From: Opisthocomus hoazin
Taxonomy: Eukaryota > Chordata > Aves > Opisthocomiformes > Opisthocomidae
Assembly: GCF_030867145.1 (NCBI RefSeq)
Contig: NC_134428.1
Span: 25,337,537-25,401,536 of the forward strand
Direction: 5' to 3'
Length of the DNA stretch: 64,000 bases
Shown here: piece after piece, positions 11,144 to 21,169 of the stretch
Numbering within the stretch: position 1 is the first letter of the stretch
Layout: each line of letters starts with the position of its first letter
Position numbers and translations under genes: made by a program
The notes under the pieces: model-generated
What the model saw: the letters and a program-made list of their open reading frames with translations, nothing else
Told to the model about the DNA's origin: nothing
Databases searched by the model: none

Positions 11144-11560
11144 GGCTGCGCCGGGGCCGCCGGCTGCGGGCTCACGGCCCGAGCATCCTCCGCGGGGCGG
11201 CGAGGGGCGGCGCGGGGCGGGCGGCTCGGCGCGGGCCGCCCCCCCCCCCAGCCCGCTCCGGAGGCGGCGGCGGCGGCGGGAGCCGGGGCGGGGCCGCACC
11301 GGGAGCGCGGGGGGCGGTGGGGGGGGGGGAGCCCGGGGCGGGGCGGGGCCGCACCGGGAGTGCGGGGGGAGGCGGGGGGGGAGTTCCGGGAGAAGGAGGG
11401 GGGTGGGGGGGGGCCGGGGCGTGCGGACGGGGCGCGGGGATCCCCTCCCCGGCGCGGGGGGGGGTTGGGGGAGGTGCCGGGGGGGGACCCCCCCGGTGGG
11501 AGGCGTGTAACGAGCTGGCCGGTCTCGGGGGGGGGGGGGGGAGCGGGGAGGAAGGCTGTT
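11144..11560 (-). promoter_or_regulatory. CASKIN1 promoter: CpG island with long G runs
   Basis: The CpG island extends from about 10330 to 11560 across exon 1. Upstream of the start codon, 11290-11550 carries many plus-strand runs of 5 to 14 G separated by short spacers, strongly predicted to form G-quadruplexes. GGGGCGGGGC Sp1-type boxes recur. No TATA box is evident. The transcription start cannot be fixed from sequence. Confidence 0.6.
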
Positions 11561-11592
11561 CCGGGCCTCTTCCTCCTCGGGGCCTCTTCCTC

Positions 11593-12099
11593 CTCCAGTG
11601 CTGGGCTCCCCAGTTCCAGAAAGATGAGGAGCTACTGGAGAGAGTCCAGCGGAGGGCTACGAGGATGAGGAGGGGACTGGAGCATCTCTCCTGCGAGGAG
11701 AGGCTGAGGGAGCTGGGCTTGTTCAGCCTGGAGAAGAGAAGGCTGCGAGGGGACCTTAGAAATGCCTCTAAATATCTGCAGGGGGGGGGTCAGGAGGACG
11801 GGGCCAGATGCTTTCCAGTGGTGCCCAGCGACAGGACAAGGGGCAACGGGCACAAACTGGAGCAGAGGAAGCTCCAGCTGAACCCGAGGAAGAACTTCTT
11901 CCCTCTGAGGGTGACGGAGCCCTGGCCCAGGCTGCCCAGGGAGGCTGTGGAGTCTCCTTCTCTGGAGATATTCCAGCCCCGCCTGGACGCGGTGCTGTGC
12001 CCCCTGCTCTGGGTGACCCTGCTTGGGCAGGGGGTTGGGCTGGGGGACCCACAGAGGTCCCTGCCAACCCCCACCATGCTGGGATTCTGGGATTCTATG
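11593..12099 (+). mobile_element. CR1 LINE, plus orientation, left arm of an inverted pair
   Basis: About 505 bp from CAGTGCTGGGCTCCCCAG through [20 protein letters not shown] and [15 protein letters not shown] to GGGATTCTGGGATTCTATG. It abuts an oppositely oriented CR1 copy with no bases between them. Confidence 0.95.
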
Positions 12100-12486
12100 T
12101 TCAGCTGGAGCTTCCTCTGCTTCAGTTTGTGCCCGTTGCCCCTTGTCCTGTCGCTGGGCACCACTGGAAAGAGTCTGGCCCCATCCTCCTGACCCCCACC
12201 CTGCAGATATTTAGAGGCATTTCTAAGGTCCCCTCTCAGCCTTCTCTTCTCCAGGCTGAACAAGCCCAGCTCCCTCAGCCTCTCCTCAGAGGAGAGATGC
12301 TCCAGTCCCCTCCTCATCCTCGTAGCCCTGCGCTGGACTCTCTCCAGTAGCTCCTCATCTTTCTGGAACTGGGGAGCCCAGCACTGGACCCAGCACTGCA
12401 GATGGGGCCTCCCCAGGGCAGAGCAGAGGGGAAGGAGAACCTCCCTCGCCCTGCTGCCCACACTCCACTGGATGCACCCCAGGATC
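12100..12486 (-). mobile_element. CR1 LINE, minus orientation, right arm of an inverted pair
   Basis: Begins at TTCAGCTGGAGCTTCCTCTG, so its own 3' tail (about 230 bp in other copies) is missing, and ends near GGATGCACCCCAGGATC. 12101-12385 is nearly complementary to 11598-11882, giving a long inverted repeat with a spacer of about 220 bp. Confidence 0.95.
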
Positions 12487-13940
12487 AAACAACTTAGGCT
12501 TAAACGACCGCCACACGGAAGGCGTGGAGGGTGCCCGGCTGTGCTGAGGATGCTGGTGAACCAGATGGGAAATGGGGCCAGCAATGGACAGGCCGTTGAT
12601 GTGCTACTGGTGCCCAGTCAGCGCAGGGCACGGCCACCACCCGTGCAAAATCACGCTCAGGTCTCTGCGCTCTCCGATGAGTTCCTGTCCAAAGGCCTCG
12701 CGCAGGTCCCGGCTCTGGCAAGCCAACGTCGGGGCACGCTGGTCCGGAAGGCTGGTCCCCAGCTGGCCCTACAGCCACCCCCCTCCCTGATGCCCCCCGC
12801 CCGCCCTGCGCTGGCCCACCGTCCCTGAGCTGGAACCCACGGATGCCCCCCGCACCCCCCGACTCCCTCCGCAGCCCCCAGCTTCGGGCTGACCCCCCCT
12901 CGGGGACGGCGGGGTCCGTCTCCTCTCCCCACCCCCACTTTCCAATCCAGGACATTCGGGTTGCCGGCGCGGAACGGCGTCTAATCTGCCCTCTAATCCC
13001 GCAGCCTGGCAGCGTGCGGCTGCACGGGGGGCTGAGCCGCCACCGGGCTCCCGGGCGGGGGGCTGGGGGCTGGGGCAGGGGCTGCACCCCCACCCCGGGG
13101 GCCCAGGCGGGTCGGGGGCTTCCCTTGCATCTGCCACCGCTTCCTAATGAACGAAGCTCCTCAACAAAGGTCCCTTTGTGCCCCACAGCCCCCTCCTGCC
13201 AGACCCCCGCGCCCAGCGCCAGCACCCCGGGGAGTGAGACCCGGGCTGGGGCAGCCCCCACCCCAACGGCCTCGCCGGGACCTGTGTGGCTGAGCCAGGA
13301 CACGGGGCAGCTGCTGCGGGGGGCTGAGCAGGGGGTCCTGCCCCGCGGGCATGGGGGGGTTTGGCTTCGCCACCCCCTGTTCACGGTGCTGGGCACCATG
13401 GCGGAGCGGGCACACAGAATTCGCTTGCGGGAGCCGGAGGCACCGCGGGCAGCAGGAGTGCTCGCCCCACGCTGGGGTCCCCCCGCAGCCCCCCATGGCG
13501 GGGGGCCCTGCTGGGGCGCAGGAAGCAGCAGGGGCCTGGGAGCGCGCAGGGCCCCGGGCTGAAGCAGACGGAGGGAAAGATGAACGCGGCGTTTGGAGCA
13601 CGGCTCCGCGCAAAAGCCAGTGAGCGGGGGCTGGCGGCGGCTGCTGCTGACAGCGGGGTTGGGGAGGGGGTGGTGGGAGGCCGGCAGGGTCCCCACAGCC
13701 CCCCGTGGGCCATGACCCATCCGGGGTGCCAGCCCTCGCCCGGGCGGGATCCCGAGCTGCGGGGAGGGCACGGCCGCTCTCCAGGCTGCCGGGGGCTCAC
13801 GGGGGTCCGGGTGGGCGCGGGCGCACCGCGGGCCAGGGGCTGCCGTCTCCCTGACCTCTGCCAACAGACCCCAGCCCCCTGCTCCCCGTTGCCTGCACGG
13901 GGGGGCAGAGCCGCAGCCCCCCTCCAGCACCCAGCAGCAT
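12487..13940. other. Intergenic region between CASKIN1 and the HEXD-like gene
   Basis: No gene I can support. A very long minus-strand open frame covers the region but shows no recognisable domain and is explained by GC-rich composition. Interrupted peptide-like stretches on the minus strand at 12500-12720 (for example AFGQELIGERRDLSVILHGW) could be a decayed coding fragment, but I do not recognise it. Confidence 0.4.
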
Positions 13941-13952
13941 CTATGAAAATAT

Positions 13953-13958
13953 TTTATT
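13953..13958 (-). terminator. Poly(A) signal of the HEXD-like gene
   Basis: AATAAA on the minus strand, 123 bases past the stop codon of the hexosaminidase-D-like gene, giving a short 3' UTR. Confidence 0.75.
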
Positions 13959-14080
13959 GTGGGAGGTGTGGGAGCTCTGTACAGGCCAAACCCACAGCAG
14001 CAACACTGGCACCGGCGAAGGGACACGCAACGGCGGCACCCAGAGCCCACCCTGGGTGGGCAGGGGGGTCTGGGGGGGGG

Positions 14081-17000
14081 TCACAGCCCCAGTGTCACCT
14101 TGGGCCTGGCGTTGAGGCGGATGATGGCCCGGTAGTCCCGCACCAGGTCCCGCAGCTGGTCCAGGTAGGGGTTGACGTTCTCCTCCATCCACTCCTCCAC
14201 CGCGTCGGGGAAGTAGACCCTCTCCAGGTGGGCACGCAGGTCGCGGACGAAGCTCTCCCAGTCCTCGTGGAGCCTGGCAGGGGGAGAGCAGGGGGTCCAG
14301 CTCCCTGCGGGGAGGGACCCCAGAGCCGAGCCCCATGCGGGCGCCCGGGGGGGCTCGCAGCCCCCAGCCCCACGTACTTCAGCACCTTGCTGCCGAAGCG
14401 CTCCATGTTGCGGGGGTTGCCGAACTGGCGCTTGCGGTGGTAGGGGCTGAACCAGCCCTTGACGGCGCTGGGGAGGCACGAGGGGAGTGGGGGGCGCGGG
14501 GACCACCTGGGGACGGGGAGCTGCACGCCGGGCAGCCCCCTCCCCAGCAAAAACGTGGCCAGAGCCAGGCGAGCCGGCTGCCCGTTACCTGTCCTCTTCC
14601 AGGGCCTCGAGGATGCTCTCCCGCAGGTGGCCACGGACCTGCTCGACCTTGCGGTAGATCTCCACGCCGGGGAACGCTCCCCTGCCCTCGCTGGGGAAAG
14701 GGAGCAGGCGGTGAGGGCCCAACGCGCGCGGTGCGCTGGGCACAGCGGGGCTCCGGGCTGGGTGACCCCCAGGGGGTCTGGGACCGGGGTGTGTGGGTAA
14801 CCGGCCCCCCGCTCCCCACCAGTGCATCCCTTCTGATGCCACCGCGGCTGCCCCCACCGCGGCCGGGCTGTGCCACCCACCACGTGCTCTGCTCCAGCTG
14901 CATGCTCTGGAAGCCCAGTGTGTCCAGCACCTTCCTCTTCGCCTCTTCCGTGAAGCCCCCTGGGGAGGGAGAGGAGAGGGGCAGAGGGGGCCAGGCCACC
15001 CCACCATCAGGTGCTTGCCCCCGGTTTCACCGCGCCCCTGAAACCAGGGGAGCTGAAGGTCTCCTTCCCCTGACCCTGACCTGATGAGGTTCAGCAAGGG
15101 CAAGGGCAGGGTCCTGCACCTGGGGAGGAACAACCCCAGGCACAAGTACAGGCTGGGGCTGAGCTGCTGGAGAGCAGCTCTGCGGAGAGGGACTGGGAGT
15201 GCTGGGGGATGACAGGGTGACCCTGAGCCAGCAGCGTGCCCTGGGTGCCAAGAAGGCCAATGGGATCCTGGGGTGCATGAGGAGGAGTGTGGCCAGCAGG
15301 GCGAGGGAGGTTCTCCTCCCCCTCTGCTCTGCCCTGGTGAGGCCCCATCTGCAGTGCTGGGTCCAGTGCTGGGCTCCCCAGTTCAAGAAAGATGAGGAGC
15401 TACTGGAGAGAGTCCAGCGCAGGGCTACGAGGATGAGGAGGGGACTGGAGCATCTCTGCTACGAGGAGAGGCTGAGGGAGCTGGGCTTGTTCAGCCTGGA
15501 GAAGAGAAGGCTGAGAGGGGACCTTCGAAATGCCTCTAAATATCTGCAGGGTGGGGGTCAGGAGGATGGGGCCAAGCTCTTTCCAGTGGTGCCCAGCGAC
15601 AGGACAAGGGGCAACGGGCACAAACTGGAGCAGAGGAAGCTCCAGCTGAACCCGAGGAAGAACTTCTTCCCTCTGAGGGTGCCGGAGCCCTGGCCCAGGC
15701 TGCCCAGGGAGGCTGTGGAGTCTCCTTCTCTGGAGATATTCCAGCCCCGCCTGGCCGTGGTGCTGTGCAGCCTGCTGTGGGTGACCCTGCTTGGGCAGGG
15801 GGTTGGGCTGGGAGACCACAGAGGTCCCTTCCAACCCTGAACATTCTGTAGGATTCTGTGACCCCCCCCTCCCTCCTGGCAGCCCGCCCCGCCACAGGAC
15901 GGGGGTCTCGCAGGCAGCAGCTGCCCAGGGGCCGGGGACGCGGGGGACTCACCGTGCACCAGGGTCTGCAGGCAGACGGCCAGCGAGGGGATGCCGACGG
16001 GCAGCAGCTCGCAGAGCACCGAGTAGTGATCGTACCTGGGCAGCGGGGCCGGCCACGCCGTCACCTCCCGCAGCGCTGCCGGGGTCGCCGCGTGGAGGGC
16101 GGGGGTCCCGCTGCCCCTCACCTCTGCCAGCCGGTGAGGACGATGCCCTGGCAGCGCAGCGGGGCCAGGCGCGGCAGCGCCTGCATCACCTCCAGCCAGC
16201 GGAGCTGGTTCTGCAGGTGGTGGCGGAGGGGGGGCCAGCTCTGTGCCGGGCCCGTCGTGCCCTTGAAGGCGCCGGCGAACCACACCGCCTCGAAGCCGCC
16301 CGCCGCGTACTTGGCGAGGAACGGCCCTGCAGCGCGACGGGCGACAGCCACCAGTGCCACCGGGGTCTGGAGGGGGGTTCAGTGGGGGGATCCCCCCCAG
16401 GAGCCCGGCACGCCGCCTTACCGATCTGCTCCGCCTCGAAGTCGGGCGCGTAGAACCACACCACGGGCGAGACGTGCTTGGCTATGCCGGACTCTGGGGG
16501 GGGAGCAGGGACGGGGACGTGGGCACCGGTGCCAGCGGCAGGAGGATGCCTGGGGCTCCTCATCCTCCCCCAAGACCCATCTCCCCACAGCACCCAACGC
16601 GGGCTCCCACCGGGCACGATGCCTGCCAGGGTGGCCACGAGGACGGACACCGCCGAGACCGCTGGCTTGGGTGCCACCGCTGCTGTCCCCGTCCTCTCAC
16701 CCCGCAGGGCTCCCGCGCTGATCCTCCTCAGCATGTCGTCCCACATGAGCGCCCGCAGCCCCCTGTACCGCGTGGCGATGAAGCCCAGCACCTCCTTGAC
16801 GTGCTTCAGGTACATCGTCCCCGTGTCACCCTTGTTGCGGCTCATCCAGTTCTTGGAGTCCATCCCCTCCCCGAGATGGAAGACCTGGGTTTGGGGGGTG
16901 GGGAAGGGGATGCTCAGCACCCCTGGCACCCCGGGAGAGGGCGGGGGTCCCGGCACGGCCCATCGCCCACCTCATCCGCGCCGATGTGGATCCAGGTGGA

Positions 17001-18258
17001 GCGCTGGTGCTTCTCGATCACCTGCGACAAGATGCTCTTGAGCAGGGCCAGGGTGCCGGGGACGTGGGGGTTGAAGCTGTTGGGGAAGCGCTCGACCTCC
17101 CGCAGGTGCTGGAACTTCTCGTGCTTGAGGATGAACTGCACGGAGGAGCTGTCAGGGGGGGTCTCCAGGCCCTGGGCCCAAGGGACGTGGGACGAGGAGC
17201 GGGACCGGGACCCCCCTACCTCCACGTGCCCAAAGGTCTGCACCAGGGGAACCACCTCCAGCTTGTGGAGCTCCGCCAGCTGCTGGATCCGCTCGACGTC
17301 CTCCTCGCTGGGAGGGCAGGGACAGGCTCACCAGGGGATGCCAGGGCAGAGCGTGAAGGCACTCCCTCCTCCTCCTCCTCCGGCACCCTGCCCACGCGGC
17401 CCCAGCCGCCCCACGCCTGGGTGGGCTTTGCTCTGGGGACACAAATATTGCCCCAGCAGCACAGCCCTGCACTCTGACCACGGGTGTCACACCCAGCCCT
17501 CGGCACACCGGGACACGGCCGCCGGCAGCACGCAGCTCACCTGTAGGCGTACGGGGACTTGAGGATTTCCAGCTCCCCCCTGAAGGGGAACATGTCCTCG
17601 TACTCGATGAGGACGCCGTTGGCTCCCAGCTGGGACAGGAGGGGGAACACCTGCGGGGTGGGCAGGGTGGGCTCGGCGGTGGCGATGGCACAGTCCCCGG
17701 GGGACAGCCGGCAGGTCGAGGTCGAGCTGTGCCCCCTCGGAGCGTCCCCCCTCGGCCCCTCCGGCCGCTCCCCCCACACCCTCACCTGTGCCAGGTAGGA
17801 GACCCTGGGTGCAGCTCCCTTGAGGTCCAGGTGGACCAGCCGCATCTCGGTGGCACTGACGTCCCTGGGGACCTGCTGCCCACGCTCTTGCCTCGGGGCC
17901 GTTATCTTCGCCGCAGAGAGCTCCAGCGCCTGGCTCTGGGGGCCGGTGGCCCGGCCAGCGTCACCTGTGTCCCCCCAGAACCCGCTGTCCTTGCTGACGT
18001 GCTTGTGCAGCTCCAGGGTGAAGCTGCGGGGAGCGGAGCGGGGCTGGGGGGGCCACGGGGACACCAGCTGCCCCCAGAAACCCAGGGGCTCCCCACAGAC
18101 CCCTCCCGGGACCCCAAGCCCGCTGGGACCCCCGCCCACGCCGGGGTCCCGTTGTCCCCTCACCTGTCACGGAGGAGGAACCTGACGCCGGCCAAGGCCA
18201 CAACCAGCAGCACGAGGAGGCACAGCAGGTTCAGCCGGTGGCTCCGCTGGACGGCCAT
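14081..18258 (-). CDS. Hexosaminidase D-like glycosidase (GH20), membrane-anchored paralogue
   Basis: Thirteen coding exons give 567 aa: 18164-18258, 17786-18023, 17541-17650, 17220-17307, 16971-17135, 16701-16884, 16422-16493, 16122-16326, 15953-16035, 14881-14959, 14589-14690, 14378-14467, 14081-14273. All have GT-AG borders and matching phases. Residues 8-28 form a hydrophobic anchor directly after the N-terminus, absent from cytosolic HEXD, then a stalk of about 60 residues and the GH20 core (from [18 protein letters not shown], about 92, to about 385). Family landmarks present: [16 protein letters not shown], the catalytic pair in HIGADE (D231, E232), [21 protein letters not shown]; the tail keeps [11 protein letters not shown] and [13 protein letters not shown]. 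Predicted to remove beta-linked GalNAc or GlcNAc; the anchor implies Golgi/ER or cell-surface type II topology. It is related to human HEXD (17q25) but is a separate gene. Head-to-head with MLST8 at 2.9 kb. A CR1 sits in intron 9. Confidence 0.88.
15078..15860 (+). mobile_element. CR1 LINE, about 780 bp, inside HEXD-like intron 9
   Basis: Starts at CCTGATGAGGTTCAGCAAGG, includes [18 protein letters not shown] and the reverse-transcriptase tail, and ends ATTCTGTAGGATTCTGTG. It is antisense to the host gene and fills nearly the whole intron between exons 9 and 10. Confidence 0.95.
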
Positions 18259-19984
18259 CGCTGCGGGGCACACACGGGGGTCCGGCCGCGCGGCAGCACC
18301 CCGAGGGACCCCGACCGCAGGGGACCCTGCGCAACCCCACATCCTGTGCCCTGCACGACGAGGGCAGCACCGGCCCCAGAGAAAGGGGACACAGGGGAGA
18401 CCCCTCCCACCACCCTGCTCCCTGTCGGGGACGTGCACGGGGTGCCCTGTGTCCCTCCTACCTCATGTACCCCAGCACGGGGGCCTCCTCGGGCTCTGCC
18501 AGCGCGGGAGCGAGCAGGGCGGTGGCTGCGGAGCGGGTCCCCACCAGGGGATCCCCTCGGTCACCTCGCCAAGACCAGGGCTGCGTCACGGGGCGGCTGG
18601 GCAGGGTGGCATCGCGGGGTGGGCACGGTGCAGCCCAGGCACGGAGGCGATGCCCCTGCGGACAGAGGAGAGGTGATCGGGGTCCGCGCGGGGACGTGCC
18701 GGCAACGGGCTGCTCCGGGACGGGCATCGGCACGGGCACGGGCACCGCCGGGACGAGGGCGGCAGCCCGGACCCCTCGGCACCCACAGGGACAGGCAGCC
18801 CACGGCACCCACCCGCGGAGGCGAGTCCCATCCCCACGGAGGGGAAGGGGCTCGAGCTGCTTCGCCCACCGGAAAACACCACCGGAGCAGGGCAAGAGCC
18901 CAGCGGGGTCCGGCTGCTGGGATCGGAGCCCGGCGAGAGGAGCTGCCGCGTTCCCCACCCAGAGGAGAGGGACGAGGGCGGGATGGCCCGTGCTGCCGCG
19001 ACCGGGGGCCATGAGACGCCGCACCGTGCCACGCAGGGGGACTGGTCTGGTCAAACCGATGGCTGATCCCTCGAGGGACACGTAGGACAGGCCACACAGG
19101 GCGCAGGGACGAGCTCAAGCCGAAGAACTGTCACAATTACAATGAATAAAATTAATTTGAAGTCTTTTTTTTTTTTTCCTAAGCCGATTTTGAGCGCTCC
19201 CGAGATGGGGATCTCCCAATCGAGATGAAAGTGAGCCCAACGCCAAGGCCGTCTCCGCAGGGCAGCAGGTCCCCGTCCCCGTCCCCACCCCTCCGCAGTC
19301 ACAGCTCAAGGGACCGTGCAGAGCTTCGTGCCCGCTGGCCCGTCACCAGCCCCGACACCAAGACCCCCAGCAGTGTCCCCACAGCGGCAGCAGGAGATGC
19401 TTGGCCAGCCCAGACCCCGGCGAGCCCAACACCGGCGGCACCGTTGTGACCGGGGACCCCGCTCGGGCGAGCCCCGTGGAGCCACCAAGCTCTGCAGCCT
19501 GGAAAGGCTCCACGGGGGTAACGCCGAGCTCACCCCGCGTCCCCCGCTCCCGCAGCCCCCCCAGCACCGCTCCCGGGTGACAAGGGACCCATAGGGACAC
19601 CCGCTCCCACCCCAGGAGCCCAGAGCTACCCTGCTGCGGGCAGCACCTCTCCTGCATCCCCCACAGACAGGAGGCACCGCGAATCCTCCTGGAAGCTGCA
19701 CCCCAGAAGCGCCAGCATCATTTCTGCCCCTTTTTTCTCCTTTTTTTGCCAAATCTGGCGTGTGTGGCGAGGCCGGGATGGGATGGGGCACAAACCCCCC
19801 GGCCCCCAGCCCGGCAGCTGCTGCGAGCGCTGGGGTGGCTGCCACCAGCCCGCCCGGAGAGCTGCCACCCAAACACGCCGAAGTTTGGGGTTAAATTCCG
19901 CGTTGCCAGATTTGGGAACCGGAAAGCAGCTGCCGCGGGCGCCCAAGCGGCTCGGCGGGCGCGAGGGTTTCGTTGGCGCTGCCA
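18259..19984. other. Region between HEXD-like and MLST8: promoter-side intergenic
   Basis: GC-rich, no gene I can support. The first few hundred bases should hold the HEXD-like promoter and 5' UTR. 19120-19175 is an AT-rich patch with AATGAATAAAATTAATTTG and a T run. 19720-19760 has a second T-rich patch. Nothing else recognisable. Confidence 0.5.
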
Positions 19985-20190
19985 GAGGAAGAACTTCTTC
20001 CCTCTGAGGGTGCCGGAGCCCTGGCCCAGGCTGCCCAGGGAGGCTGTGGAGTCTCCTTCTCTGGAGATATTCCAGCCCTGCCTGGCCGCGGTGCTGTGCC
20101 CCCTGCTCTGGGTGACCCTGCTTGGGCAGGGGGCTGGGCTGGGTGACCCCAGAGGTCCCTGCCAGCCCCTGCCATGCTGGGATGCTGTGA
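19985..20190 (+). mobile_element. CR1 LINE, short 3' fragment, plus orientation
   Basis: About 205 bp from GAGGAAGAACTTCTTCCC to CATGCTGGGATGCTGTG, the same extent as the fragment at 6609. It lies about 1 kb upstream of MLST8. Confidence 0.93.
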
Positions 20191-20989
20191 GCCGGGAGCG
20201 AGCGGGGCCGCGGGGAGGACGGCGCCGAGACCCCCCGGGCGCCCACCGCAGCCCGCGGCGAGGGCTCCGGGTGCCGCCGCGGGGTTCGGATGCTCGGGCG
20301 TTCCCGGGGCCGTCGCCTCGCCAAACCCTCGCTCCCGCCGGAGGAGCGCGCGGGCAGAGCGACGCCGCGTGCACCCCCACCTGCGCGCCCGCGCTTCCAG
20401 AGCCTTCTGCGGGCTCAGCCCCTCGCACCCGCCCCTGGGTACCCCCGTGGGGGCGGCTGCTGGAGGGGCTCCCGCTGCGGACCCCCCCCGCCCGGGACAC
20501 TGGGCACGGACGGAGCAGCCCCCGGGGGCACGGAAGGGGGGGGGGGGGGGCTCTCCGCACCCCTCTGCCGGGCACCCCCCGGGCATCCCCGGTCCCTCCC
20601 GCAGCCTCCAGCATCCCCGGCCCTTACCGGCAGGTGCGGGCACGGACCCGCCGCCGTTCTTAAAGGGCTCGGGTGGCGCCGGTGCTGGGCCGAGCGTTAA
20701 GCGGTGCGGGATGCTCCGGCCCCCCGCCCCCCGCCGCGGCACCGGCAGGGCGGGGACCGTGCCCCGCAGCCCGGTGAGAGACCCGCACGGCGGGGGGGCA
20801 CCGGCACGGCGCGGAGCCGTCCTGCCCGCGGGGGGCACCGGCACAAAGGGCGGCCCCAGGCCCGGGACCGAGCCCTGGGCCCTGCCCGGTACCCGGTGCC
20901 CGCTGCCCGGTGTCGCGCCTCTTGGCGGCGCCGCTGGGAATGGTCTTTGCCCCCCCCCCCGTATCCCGTGGTCTCGCCTCACCCCCCCC

Positions 20990-21169
20990 TCCACCCCCCG
21001 CTCATGGTTTCGCCCGCCGCCTGCTCTCGCGCATGCGCACCCCGACAGGACGCCGCGCCGGGCGGCTCCGCGCATGCGCAGGGAGCGGCCGTGGCGGGGC
21101 GGCGCATGCGCGGAGCGAGCGGTGCCGCCGGGGCCGGCCGCGGGTACCGGCACCGGGGGGAGCGGGGCC
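20990..21169 (+). promoter_or_regulatory. MLST8: MLST8 promoter with three NRF1 sites
   Basis: Three exact GCGCATGCGC palindromes at 21029-21038, 21070-21079 and 21102-21111 lie 59-141 bp upstream of the MLST8 start codon in a CpG island of about 20.2-21.45 kb. This is the NRF1 consensus, typical of housekeeping and mitochondrial-related promoters. No TATA box seen. Confidence 0.75.

Noticed and set aside
10239-12192. Long plus-strand frames of 420-500 codons over the CASKIN1 promoter
   Set aside because: They are antisense to CASKIN1 exon 1, run through the CpG island and into a CR1, and consist of proline/glycine/arginine-rich low-complexity sequence.
12500-14050. 516-codon minus-strand open frame
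   Set aside because: GC-rich composition keeps it open, it crosses the poly(A) signal region of the HEXD-like gene, and it shows no recognisable domain.
15199-15840. 213-codon frame with [18 protein letters not shown] and similar frames at other sites
   Set aside because: C-terminal reverse-transcriptase remnants of CR1, annotated as mobile elements rather than genes.
18164-18475. An extra upstream coding exon for the HEXD-like gene
   Set aside because: The ATG at 18258 gives a clean anchor sequence. The frame further upstream has no conserved-looking peptide or matching donor.
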